This document shows, in pieces, positions 20,237 through 28,361 of a stretch of DNA of 64,000 bases. Each line of letters begins with the position of its first letter. The stretch's first letter is position 1. Both the position numbers and the translations under genes were made by a program. Source of the stretch: Bacteroidales bacterium. GTDB lineage: Bacteria; Bacteroidota; Bacteroidia; Bacteroidales; UBA932. The DNA lies in NCBI GenBank assembly GCA_022653675.1, contig JALCST010000002.1:208572-272571 (forward strand), in the 5' to 3' direction. The notes beneath the pieces are model-generated. The model searched no databases. It was not told where the DNA came from and saw only the letters and a list, made by a program, of their open reading frames with translations.

Positions 20237-22180
20237 ATGAGGGCGGGAATAAAGATATCGGTTGTTATCGCGTGCGTCCTCACGACGCTTACCGCCTGTA
20301 CGGGACCTTATGCCGAACTTGTTTTCACTTCTTCCGGCGAAACCGGAAAGGAAGCAGGTAGTCTTATATTCAACAACAGCGATACCCTTTCTTATACACT
20401 TCAGGTAAAGAGCAATACGAGCTGGCGGATTAAGAACGTCACGGATTGGGTGGATGTATCCGAGACGTCAGGGGTAGACGATGGAACCGTAAAGTTCACG
20501 GTTTCTTACAATACCACCGGCAGCGACCGCTCGGCACAACTTTCCATAGTGACCGATGACGTATCGGAAAAGAGCACGGTGTTGGAAGTATTCCAGCCTG
20601 CGGCTTATCTGCATCTGAGCGAAAGTTCGCTTTCGTTCGGCAAGACGGGCGGCATTAAAAGCGTTACGTTGGCTTCGAACACCGTATGGAACGTTACTTC
20701 ATCTTTATTTTCGGATAGATCTTCGGTCGGAGTCTCTCCCGCATCCGGTACCGGCAGTTCGACGCTTTCCGTACAAGCTGAAGCCAATGCTACGCGCAGG
20801 GAGGTGCTTGGAAATTTGTTCTTCGAGTTCGCCGGCAGCTTGAAGGACAGCATTGAATTCAGCGTGGAGCCCCAGTTGAACCATGCTCCGTCGAAACCGG
20901 AAATGATCTACCCGGCCGAAGGCGATGGGGGCGTATCCCGTTCCACGAGGTTCGAATGGCAACCCTCTTCCGACAGCGACGGGGATGACGTGTCGTATTT
21001 CGTTCAGATTTCCGCCGATGGGGAAGTCTGGGATACCGTTGCCGTTACGAAGCAGGACCATGACTACCCTTGCGCATTGCTGGACGCAGACACAGGCTAT
21101 TATTGGACGGTTGCTGCGAACGATTCCAATTATCAGGGGATCACATGTTCCGATACGCTTCATTTTATTACCGGGACCGGCGGTGTCATAGCCGACGGCT
21201 CATATTCGGAATACCTTCACTCCGATAAGGAATCGCCGTGCGAAATGGTTTTCATGGGGGACGGATTCATAGACGAAGACCTCATGGAGGGCAATTCGGA
21301 GTATGACAGGGTCATGGCCGAGGCGATAGGGGATTTCTTCTCCTGCGAGCCAATGAAATCGTACAAGGAATATTTCGATGTCTGGATTGTATATGCTGAA
21401 TCGAAGGAACGCGGCTGGTCGTCGCCGTCCCATATCAACAATACCGCTTTCAGGGTTTCCTGGGCGGGCGGGAACAACACAGCCCTTTCATGCAATGCCG
21501 GCACGGTATTCGAGTACGCCCGCAAGGTGCCTGCGGTGACCGATCTCAACCGGACGCCGGTTGTAGTGATTTCGAATGAGAAGAAATATGCCGGCACTTG
21601 TGCCATGTGGAGGGAGGGGGGTACTCTGGCTATGGTGCCTCGTTGTCCCGAGGGCCTTTCGGACGACGACCAATGCAGTTTCGAGAGTGTCCTCCTGCAC
21701 GAGAGCGCCGGACACGGATTCGGCCGTCTTGCCGACGAATACGTGGCGAATGGTGAGGGGATAACCCAAATGGGGGCCGATTCTCTCAGGTCTTACCAAA
21801 GTTATGGCTTGTTCATGAATGTCAGCGTTACTACCGATACTTTGGAGACTCCATGGAAGGATTTTCTCGGCAGGCAGGATTATCCGCTCGTTGGTTATTT
21901 CGAAGGTGGATATTGCTATGCTAAGGGAGTATGGCGTTCGGAAGAGGAAAGCGCGATGGTGGATAACATCCATTATTTTCCGGCCATCGGCCGTTACATG
22001 ATGGTAAAAAGGATTTTTGAAACCGCTGGGGAGGAATTCTCGCTGGAGAAATTCATGGAGAAGGATAAGGTGCGTTCGCCGGAGTCCGTTTCAACGACAC
22101 GTTCCCATAAGTTTCCTCCGGAAAAATTCGTGCCTCTTTCGCCGCCCGTGGTTTACATTGGAAGCCCGCCGGCATATTGA
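20237..22180 (+). CDS. Lipoprotein with BACON-like and Fn3-like domains and M64 (IgA-protease-type) metallopeptidase domain
   Basis: Lipobox TLTAC; BACON-like repeats (NTSWRIKNVTDWVDVSETSGVDDGTVKFTVSYN); C-terminal VLLHESAGHGFGRLADEYV zinc motif. Confidence 0.8.
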   Translation: MRAGIKISVVIACVLTTLTACTGPYAELVFTSSGETGKEAGSLIFNNSDTLSYTLQVKSNTSWRIKNVTDWVDVSETSGVDDGTVKFTVSYNTTGSDRSAQLSIVTDDVSEKSTVLEVFQPAAYLHLSESSLSFGKTGGIKSVTLASNTVWNVTSSLFSDRSSVGVSPASGTGSSTLSVQAEANATRREVLGNLFFEFAGSLKDSIEFSVEPQLNHAPSKPEMIYPAEGDGGVSRSTRFEWQPSSDSDGDDVSYFVQISADGEVWDTVAVTKQDHDYPCALLDADTGYYWTVAANDSNYQGITCSDTLHFITGTGGVIADGSYSEYLHSDKESPCEMVFMGDGFIDEDLMEGNSEYDRVMAEAIGDFFSCEPMKSYKEYFDVWIVYAESKERGWSSPSHINNTAFRVSWAGGNNTALSCNAGTVFEYARKVPAVTDLNRTPVVVISNEKKYAGTCAMWREGGTLAMVPRCPEGLSDDDQCSFESVLLHESAGHGFGRLADEYVANGEGITQMGADSLRSYQSYGLFMNVSVTTDTLETPWKDFLGRQDYPLVGYFEGGYCYAKGVWRSEEESAMVDNIHYFPAIGRYMMVKRIFETAGEEFSLEKFMEKDKVRSPESVSTTRSHKFPPEKFVPLSPPVVYIGSPPAY

Positions 22181-22190
22181 ACACTGCACA

Positions 22191-22230
22191 AAAATAATGG
22201 AAGCTAAAAGATTTTAGTTTCCATTATTTT
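22191..22230. terminator. Bidirectional terminator between M64 gene and tRNA-Pro
   Basis: AAAATAATGGAAGCTAAAA-GA-TTTTAGTTTCCATTATTTT, 19 bp stem with one G-U pair. Confidence 0.85.
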
Positions 22231-22231
22231 G

Positions 22232-22305
22232 TCGGGGTACTCCGACTCGAACGGAGGACCACCTGGTCCCAAACCAGGTGCGCTAGCCAACTGCGCCACA
22301 CCCCG
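22232..22305 (-). tRNA. tRNA-Pro (anticodon TGG)
   Basis: Minus strand cggggtgtggcgcagttggctagcgcacctggtttgggaccaggtggtcctccgttcgagtcggagtacccc ga; cloverleaf, loop TTTGGGA. Confidence 0.95.
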
Positions 22306-22444
22306 ATTCCTCATTTTTTGGGATAGCAAATATAGACCTTTTTTTTGAATCGCCAACAAAACTTTTTTGGCGGATTATAAAAATCCGTTATCTTTGCTCT
22401 TCCTATTCGGACGGAAGTTTGACAATAGGCATTAAGCGCGATTC

Positions 22445-22533
22445 GGAGAGATGGGAGAGTGGCTTAATCCAGCAGTTTGCTAAACTGCCGAACCTGTTTT
22501 CGGGTTCCGGGGGTCCGAATCCCCCTTTCTCCG
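22445..22533 (+). tRNA. tRNA-Ser (anticodon GCT)
   Basis: ggagagatgggagagtggcttaatccagcagtttgctaaactgc...ggttccgggggtccgaatccccctttctccg; long variable arm, loop TTGCTAA. Confidence 0.95.
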
Positions 22534-22551
22534 CTAATTTTGGTCTTTTAT

Positions 22552-22580
22552 GATGAGCCGCTCGTTTCGAGCGGCTCATC
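22552..22580 (+). terminator. Terminator downstream of tRNA-Ser(GCT)
   Basis: GATGAGCCGCTCG-TTT-CGAGCGGCTCATC perfect 13-bp stem followed by ttgttt. Confidence 0.8.
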
Positions 22581-22799
22581 TTGTTTAATGTGATGAAACA
22601 TTCCAAACATTATATAAAGATTTATTTCTTTGTCGAGTTAATATGTATTTTCTATAATAAGCCTAGCCTATAAAGAATGCCAAATAGGTAAGTTTTGCAA
22701 TGGTGACAAATAAGAATGAAAGTCAAAGATATCGCAGTCCCTCGCTGGCAGTAACCAAACTATTTTCTAAGATATGTTATATAAATATGAAATGTTTTA

Positions 22800-22807
22800 T
22801 ATATTTG
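22800..22807 (+). promoter_or_regulatory. Putative -7 box TATATTTG for the sce7726/sce7725/RES module
   Basis: TAnnTTTG match 53 bp before ATG 22861. Confidence 0.5.
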
Positions 22808-22860
22808 TAAACAATGGAGTAATGTTCAACAATTGATTTGATAATCAACTACTTAGAATC

Positions 22861-23736
22861 ATGGGTAAACGCCAATGCATAGGAATTGATCAATTGAGAA
22901 GCTACTCTACAGCATTCTCCCGCGGAGCCTTTATGGACATACTTCAATATAATGATTTCAGTCATATTGATTGGATACATAGTCAATATGATAGTGCATC
23001 TGCAACCGCGGGATCTTATTGTGATTACTTGAAGGAAATGTATGATATCCTCGCAAAATACTACAGGTGCGAGTATGTATACAAAAATGAAATCATTTCC
23101 ATTCTTCCTAAATTGAAAAAAGAGTGTGGTTCTCACAAGACTGTTGCGTTTAACGAATTCAGAGTTGGCAATTCGATAGCTGACATAGCTTTTTTCAACG
23201 GTGAAAGCAAGGCTTTTGAAATAAAGACAGACTTGGATACGCCTAAGCGTCTTGGAAAGCAAATGGAAGACTATAAACGCGTGTTTGACAGGTGCTATAT
23301 TGTTATCCCGGTTGATAAATATGATATGTATAGTAAGATCGTCAAACCTGAAACCGGAATAGTCCTTCTATCGAGGAAAAGAGGCCGAATATCATTAGAA
23401 AAAAACCGTGAGGCACAGAAAAACGAAGACATCGATGTGAACATACTGATTAATTGTCTTCATACGGAGGAGTACAAAACCCTTGTATCTACATTTACCG
23501 GAAATCTTCCCGATGTGCCTGATTATATGATGTATGAAGCATGCAAGGAAATCATGCGTACTATACCTACGAAACAGTTGAAAGAATTCTTTCTCGAAGC
23601 CGTCAAAAAGAGGAAAAACAACACTGAACAGCTAAAGGATGTACCGCAAGAATTACGGCAGATGTGTTTAAGCTTAGGCTTGAGCAAAAGAAATATTGAA
23701 TTGCTACTGTATCGGTTGGACGAACAACTAAACTAA
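22861..23736 (+). CDS. sce7726 family-like protein with PD-(D/E)XK-type nuclease signature
   Basis: NSIADIAFFNGESKAFEIKTDLDTPKRLGKQMEDYKRVFDRCYIVIP: D-(x)n-ExK followed by Q...Y, typical of PD-(D/E)XK folds; family name from resemblance and gene context. Confidence 0.7.
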   Translation: MGKRQCIGIDQLRSYSTAFSRGAFMDILQYNDFSHIDWIHSQYDSASATAGSYCDYLKEMYDILAKYYRCEYVYKNEIISILPKLKKECGSHKTVAFNEFRVGNSIADIAFFNGESKAFEIKTDLDTPKRLGKQMEDYKRVFDRCYIVIPVDKYDMYSKIVKPETGIVLLSRKRGRISLEKNREAQKNEDIDVNILINCLHTEEYKTLVSTFTGNLPDVPDYMMYEACKEIMRTIPTKQLKEFFLEAVKKRKNNTEQLKDVPQELRQMCLSLGLSKRNIELLLYRLDEQLN

Positions 23737-23743
23737 TTATGAT

Positions 23744-24688
23744 ATGTATTATCCGTATTTAAGAGGGAAGCGCTTTGAGTTAAAGGCGTTAAGGGATTAT
23801 TCTGCCGAAAATCCGAATGAGGAAAAGATAATTCCTATAATCGAACCAGTCAATGAGTCCCTTAATGCTTTAAAATTGGCAATAGACCAGATGTTGGAGA
23901 ATAGACTTAGATTTGCCATAATTCTTAATCCCAATGATGGGGATTTTAAGCATTCTACAGTCAGTTTTGATCTCATTTCTACCAAGCCAGAATTGATAGA
24001 TGAACAAGACCAATGGATACCTGCGTATTTATATCAAGGGGATCCTTCCGGACTTAACGATGCCATTACGGCAAGTGAATGGGATCATGTAATGCTGATT
24101 TTCAAGACCTGTGTAGAAACGGATAAAGCAGATGTCATGACGTTGATTTCAAATCCCAAAATCGAAACGGTGGTCAATAATTTTGGCAATATGATTTCCA
24201 GAAGGATTCGCAAAGGTCTTCTTGATGCCGGGAAGTCCATTGTATGCTTAAATGACTGCTTCATTAATCAGAGGAAAAACGCAGATTATGCCAATGTTGA
24301 AGACGAGTTTTTTTCGGAAATGTTTTATTATTTCAGAGATGAAGGCTTTAGTGGATTTGCAGATTACACGGCATTACCAAGTGAATATATCGAAGGTGGG
24401 ATGCTTCCGTATGCTCTAGTTATTCATCTTACATACAAAAGAGATGAAGACCAGATTTACATACATCATTTCGTTTCCGATCATAACTTTGATCAGTCGA
24501 ACATCCGACTTAAGTTCAACGAAGCAGCCGGAAAAATTGAACATTTTTTTGCCAACAGAGATCGTACAACTTCTGTTAATGAGTTGATTTCAAGAGCTAA
24601 TACGAATGACGGTTACCCTGGTCTTGGTTATTTGAAGGAACTCTCTGTTAAAAATCATTTGGAACTCGTTAAAAGACTGATAGGATAG
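23744..24688 (+). CDS. sce7725 family-like protein (Beta_protein-like), unknown function
   Basis: N-terminus MYYPYLRGKRFELKALRDYS...EEKIIPIIEPV is characteristic; starts 7 bp after the previous stop. Confidence 0.7.
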   Translation: MYYPYLRGKRFELKALRDYSAENPNEEKIIPIIEPVNESLNALKLAIDQMLENRLRFAIILNPNDGDFKHSTVSFDLISTKPELIDEQDQWIPAYLYQGDPSGLNDAITASEWDHVMLIFKTCVETDKADVMTLISNPKIETVVNNFGNMISRRIRKGLLDAGKSIVCLNDCFINQRKNADYANVEDEFFSEMFYYFRDEGFSGFADYTALPSEYIEGGMLPYALVIHLTYKRDEDQIYIHHFVSDHNFDQSNIRLKFNEAAGKIEHFFANRDRTTSVNELISRANTNDGYPGLGYLKELSVKNHLELVKRLIG

Positions 24689-24695
24689 TTCGATT

Positions 24696-25694
24696 ATGTG
24701 GGTGTGTAAGGATTGCTTTGCCGACGAGGAGATTCGCCAGGAGATATTAAACAATTTCGAACAGGAGGGAGTATGTGGAATCTGTGGCAAGAACGCGAAG
24801 CTAATAGAATCATCGTATTTTATAGATTTTTTCAGAGCGGTATTATCATTATTCCAACCAGATAATACGTCGCAAATGACGATGATAGATATTATTGATA
24901 GAGATTGGAAATTGTTTGCGAATACCAAATGTGCTCGTTCCATAATTGGAGAAGTGCTTGATACTACAAATTATGGATTTGGTCTTGACGATCACGTGTC
25001 CTATACCAATGATATTCTCGATAATGTTTCTGTCTGGGAACAACTAAAAAAGGATGTCAAAGAAAATTATCGCTACCTTTTTGACCACGAAAAATTCGAT
25101 GTTTGTGCAGATTTGTCTCCTTCATATTCATTAAATGCTGGTGCCGTTCTATATAGGGCCCGCGTTACTCCAGAGGGGCAAAAAAAACTAAGGTGCAAGG
25201 AAATGGGATGCCCCCCTAAAGAGAAAGCTGTTGCAGGCAGGGCAAATCCTTTTGGCATTCCATATCTTTATTTGTGCAAGAAAGAAAAAACAACATATTA
25301 CGAGATTCGCGCAGGTTTTCTCGATAAGCTAAGTATTGGCAAATTTAAAATCAAAAAGGATCTTAATATTGTTGATTTCAATAGCAAAATAAGTTTGTTC
25401 TATTCTTTCGAAGAAGGAGGATCACTTCCTGATATTGTTGCTAAAAATAAAATATTTGATGCAATCAGTTCCGACTTATCAAAGCCCTTGTGTAGATACG
25501 ATACTGAGTTGGAATATATACCGACGCAACTTATTTGCGAATATTGTAAGCTTAACAAAGCCGATGGTATATGTTTTAGTAGTTCTCTTCATAAAGGTGG
25601 TGTTAATTTCGTCCTGTTCGATCCTGATGATGCAACTTGTACAAGCGTTATTTGCAGGGAAATAAAGACTATTGATATCGATATAGAAAAGTGA
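24696..25694 (+). CDS. Zinc-ribbon / HEPN-RES N-terminal region plus C-terminal RES-domain protein
   Basis: N-terminal CKDC...CGIC; GAVLYRARV...GRANPFGIPYLYLCKKEKTTYYEIRAG...ICFSSSLHKGGVNFVLFDP carries the R, E, S positions of RES domains. Confidence 0.75.
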   Translation: MWVCKDCFADEEIRQEILNNFEQEGVCGICGKNAKLIESSYFIDFFRAVLSLFQPDNTSQMTMIDIIDRDWKLFANTKCARSIIGEVLDTTNYGFGLDDHVSYTNDILDNVSVWEQLKKDVKENYRYLFDHEKFDVCADLSPSYSLNAGAVLYRARVTPEGQKKLRCKEMGCPPKEKAVAGRANPFGIPYLYLCKKEKTTYYEIRAGFLDKLSIGKFKIKKDLNIVDFNSKISLFYSFEEGGSLPDIVAKNKIFDAISSDLSKPLCRYDTELEYIPTQLICEYCKLNKADGICFSSSLHKGGVNFVLFDPDDATCTSVICREIKTIDIDIEK

Positions 25695-25721
25695 ATGAGC
25701 GGAGCGTATTTGTGAAAATCT

Positions 25722-25800
25722 CGTTTTACTTCCCGGATCGCCGGCGTGAAATGGAAGTCCGGCGACAAGGAACTGACGATAGATCAGGGGAGATGATCGT
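25722..25800 (+). pseudogene. Possible short 3'-end gene remnant
   Basis: Frame reading KSRFTSRIAGVKWKSGDKELTIDQGR* with host-like codon usage, directly after the AT-rich module; no start and no homologue identified. Confidence 0.2.
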
Positions 25801-25812
25801 TATAAGGGAGTT

Positions 25813-26298
25813 TTATTGTTCCCTGTTGCGGTTCTGACCGCCTGGCCCTGGACCGTTTTTGCGTAGTTTGCCGATCATCTTCATACGGAACATCTCTTCG
25901 GTCACATAGAGTTTGGCTTCCTTTTCAATTGGAAGGATATTGGAATAATCGGGCGTTTCCATAATTATTCTATATTCGTTCGCCGAAGCCGATTTGTATG
26001 CCCTTACAAGATCTTGCATCTCCTTGCCGGAAGCGTCTTCGTTCTTCTTCAGGTTCCATAGAGCTTTCATCGTGGCAAAATGGGCATCGTCGCATTTGCT
26101 GCGGTAAGCGTTGTATACGGGCCAGAATGCTTGTGCTTCTTCCGGAGTGAGACTCAGTTCCGAAGAGAAAAATGCTATTTTTTCGGACTTTATTTTTTCT
26201 TTCCAGTCGTTTTTACCGTTTTCCTGGTTGGTTTCTTGTCCGAATGCCGTGCATACCGACAGGACGACGATGACGATAGTGGTTAAAATCTGTTTCAT
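25813..26298 (-). CDS. Secreted Spy/CpxP-like protein of unknown function
   Basis: Signal peptide; helical SSELSLTPEEAQAFWPVYNAY; downstream of a sigma/anti-sigma pair. Confidence 0.55.
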   Translation of the reverse strand: MKQILTTIVIVVLSVCTAFGQETNQENGKNDWKEKIKSEKIAFFSSELSLTPEEAQAFWPVYNAYRSKCDDAHFATMKALWNLKKNEDASGKEMQDLVRAYKSASANEYRIIMETPDYSNILPIEKEAKLYVTEEMFRMKMIGKLRKNGPGPGGQNRNREQ

Positions 26299-26312
26299 AT
26301 CAGGTCAAGTAT

Positions 26313-26807
26313 TTAATGTTCGATGTCGGCAAGCATTGCAATGGGGGTGTTGCTTTCCGTCAGGTAGTTGATTATGTCTTCGCTCGAAACCGTGTCGTCG
26401 ATCGTGGAAGGGTTCTCGGATACGTATTGGGCGTAATCGTAAAGGTTGATTTCGCGTATGGCATCGGTTTCGGAACTTACATATCCGCTTTCAGTTGCTT
26501 TGGAGGCAGCATTCTTTTTCCATTTCAACGTCCCGGTCAACGCGAATATTCCGTATGCGAAGGCGAACACTATCAGGAAAGAAAAAACGAGGCCTAGAGC
26601 CGGACGCAAAAGTCCCTTTAAGACCGGCTGTCCGGACATGTCTTCCGTATCCTCCTCCAATCTCTCCTCCTTGCGGATTTTATCCCTGACCTCGGATTCC
26701 ATCTTGTCGAAATAGCCTTCTGGAACCTCGTACGGGTTCTCACGAAGATGCATATCCTTCAGGATATCATCACTTTCGTTCTTCGTATCGTAGTTCTTGC
26801 AGTTCAT
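26313..26807 (-). CDS. Single-TM protein, probable anti-sigma factor
   Basis: Cytosolic N-terminus, one TM (LRPALGLVFSFLIVFAFAYGIFAL), immediately downstream of an ECF sigma gene. Confidence 0.55.
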   Translation of the reverse strand: MNCKNYDTKNESDDILKDMHLRENPYEVPEGYFDKMESEVRDKIRKEERLEEDTEDMSGQPVLKGLLRPALGLVFSFLIVFAFAYGIFALTGTLKWKKNAASKATESGYVSSETDAIREINLYDYAQYVSENPSTIDDTVSSEDIINYLTESNTPIAMLADIEH

Positions 26808-26838
26808 CGGTTATTAGACTTGAAAAAGATTAAATGGT

Positions 26839-27390
26839 TTAATGCCAGTCGGAGTGCTCGGCCATATACTTCCTGACTTTTTCATATGCGTGATGGTATG
26901 AAGCTTTGAGTGCGCCTTCCGTAATGCCGGTTATTTGGGAAATCTCGCTATATTTCATTTCATCGAAATAGCGCAGGATGAAAACGTTCCTCTGTTTCGG
27001 AGGCAATGATGCTATTGCTTTCTGCAGCCGCATTTGAATATCGTCCCCGTTGAAATAAGGGTCTTCCTCTATTTTACCTTCGAGTTTCGACGAGTAATCA
27101 CTTAGGGAAATAGTTGCGCTGAGGCTTTTTTTCTTCAGAAAAGTTATGGTGACGTTGGTCGCTATGCGGTAAAGCCAGGTGAATATTCCGCTTTCGCCCC
27201 TGAAGGACGGTAGGGCTTCCCATGCCTTTACGAAGGTTGACTGCAGCAAATCATCGGCGTCGTCGTGATCGCATACCATTTTTCGTATGTGCCAGTACAG
27301 GCGTTCCCTGTAAGTTCTCAAAAGAATGTTGAACGCCTGTTCCCGTTCTCCTGAACGGTATAGTTCGATGATTTCCTTGTCGTTATCCAC
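26839..27390 (-). CDS. RNA polymerase ECF sigma-70 factor
   Basis: DADDLLQSTFVKAWEALPSFRGESGIFTWLYRIATNVTITFLKK ... LPPKQRNVFILRYFDEMKYSEISQITGITEGALKASYHHAYEKV; likely GTG start at 27390 (VDNDKEIIELYRSG). Confidence 0.92.
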   Translation of the reverse strand: MDNDKEIIELYRSGEREQAFNILLRTYRERLYWHIRKMVCDHDDADDLLQSTFVKAWEALPSFRGESGIFTWLYRIATNVTITFLKKKSLSATISLSDYSSKLEGKIEEDPYFNGDDIQMRLQKAIASLPPKQRNVFILRYFDEMKYSEISQITGITEGALKASYHHAYEKVRKYMAEHSDWH

Positions 27391-27395
27391 TTGAT

Positions 27396-28349
27396 TTATT
27401 TGCGGTGAATGACTTTGCGCACGGCTTCCACGATATGGGGGGCATCCAGGCCATAGGCTTCCAATAACTGAACCGGGGTGCCGCTCTGTCCGAACCTGTC
27501 GTTGACCGCTACCTGCTCCATTGGAACCGGATCCCTGCGTGCCAGCAAGCCTGCTATCATTTCCCCGAGTCCGCCGTACATCTCGTGTTCTTCTGCTACC
27601 ACGCAGCAATGTGTCTTGGCAACCGATTCCAGGATCGAATCCTCATCGAGAGGCTTTATTGTGGCTATGTTTATCAATTCGATGGAAACACCTTCGGATT
27701 CAAGTGCTTGGGCAGCGAGAACCGATTGCCATACCAGATGGCCCGTGGCAAGGATGGTCACGTCCGAACCCTCTTCCATTTTGATCGCTTTGCCGATCTC
27801 GAATTTATCGTCTACAGGAGTAAAATTTGGCATCGAAGGGCGTCCGAAACGGAGGTAAACAGGCCCTTCGTATTCGGCTGCCGCAAGGGTTGCCGCTTTT
27901 GTCTGGTTGTAATCGCACGGGCTTAGAACCACCATGCCGGGTAACATTCTCATCATTCCGATATCCTCGAGCGTCTGATGCGTGGCGCCGTCTTCCCCGA
28001 GGGTCACCCCTGCATGGGAGGCGGCTATCTTGACGTTGCATTCGGAATAGGCTATGCTTTGGCGTACCTGGTCGAACACACGTGCGGTAACGAAGTTCGC
28101 GAATGAGCCGATGAAAGGGATCTTTCCGCTCAATGCCATTCCCGCAGCCACTCCAACCATGTTGGCTTCGGCTATGCCGCATTGGAAAAAACGTTCCGGA
28201 AATTCCTTTATGAAGCTTGCCATTTTAAGCGAACCTACAAGATCGGCGCACAATGCTACCACGTTTCCGTTTTTTTGTCCCGCTTCCAGAAGCCCGGCTC
28301 CGAAGCCGGACCTCGTATCTATGTTGCCTTGGTTAATGTAATCTTTCAT
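27396..28349 (-). CDS. Transketolase, C-terminal subunit
   Basis: Pyr/C-terminal domains: FFQCGIAEANMVGVAAGMALSGKIPF, DGATHQTLEDIGMMRMLPGMVVLSPCD. Confidence 0.93.
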   Translation of the reverse strand: MKDYINQGNIDTRSGFGAGLLEAGQKNGNVVALCADLVGSLKMASFIKEFPERFFQCGIAEANMVGVAAGMALSGKIPFIGSFANFVTARVFDQVRQSIAYSECNVKIAASHAGVTLGEDGATHQTLEDIGMMRMLPGMVVLSPCDYNQTKAATLAAAEYEGPVYLRFGRPSMPNFTPVDDKFEIGKAIKMEEGSDVTILATGHLVWQSVLAAQALESEGVSIELINIATIKPLDEDSILESVAKTHCCVVAEEHEMYGGLGEMIAGLLARRDPVPMEQVAVNDRFGQSGTPVQLLEAYGLDAPHIVEAVRKVIHRK

Positions 28350-28361
28350 GACGATGTAGGT

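Noticed and set aside
22445-25812. Classical integrase-mediated tRNA-Ser island with att repeats
   Set aside because: No second copy of the tRNA 3' end and no integrase ORF found by eye.
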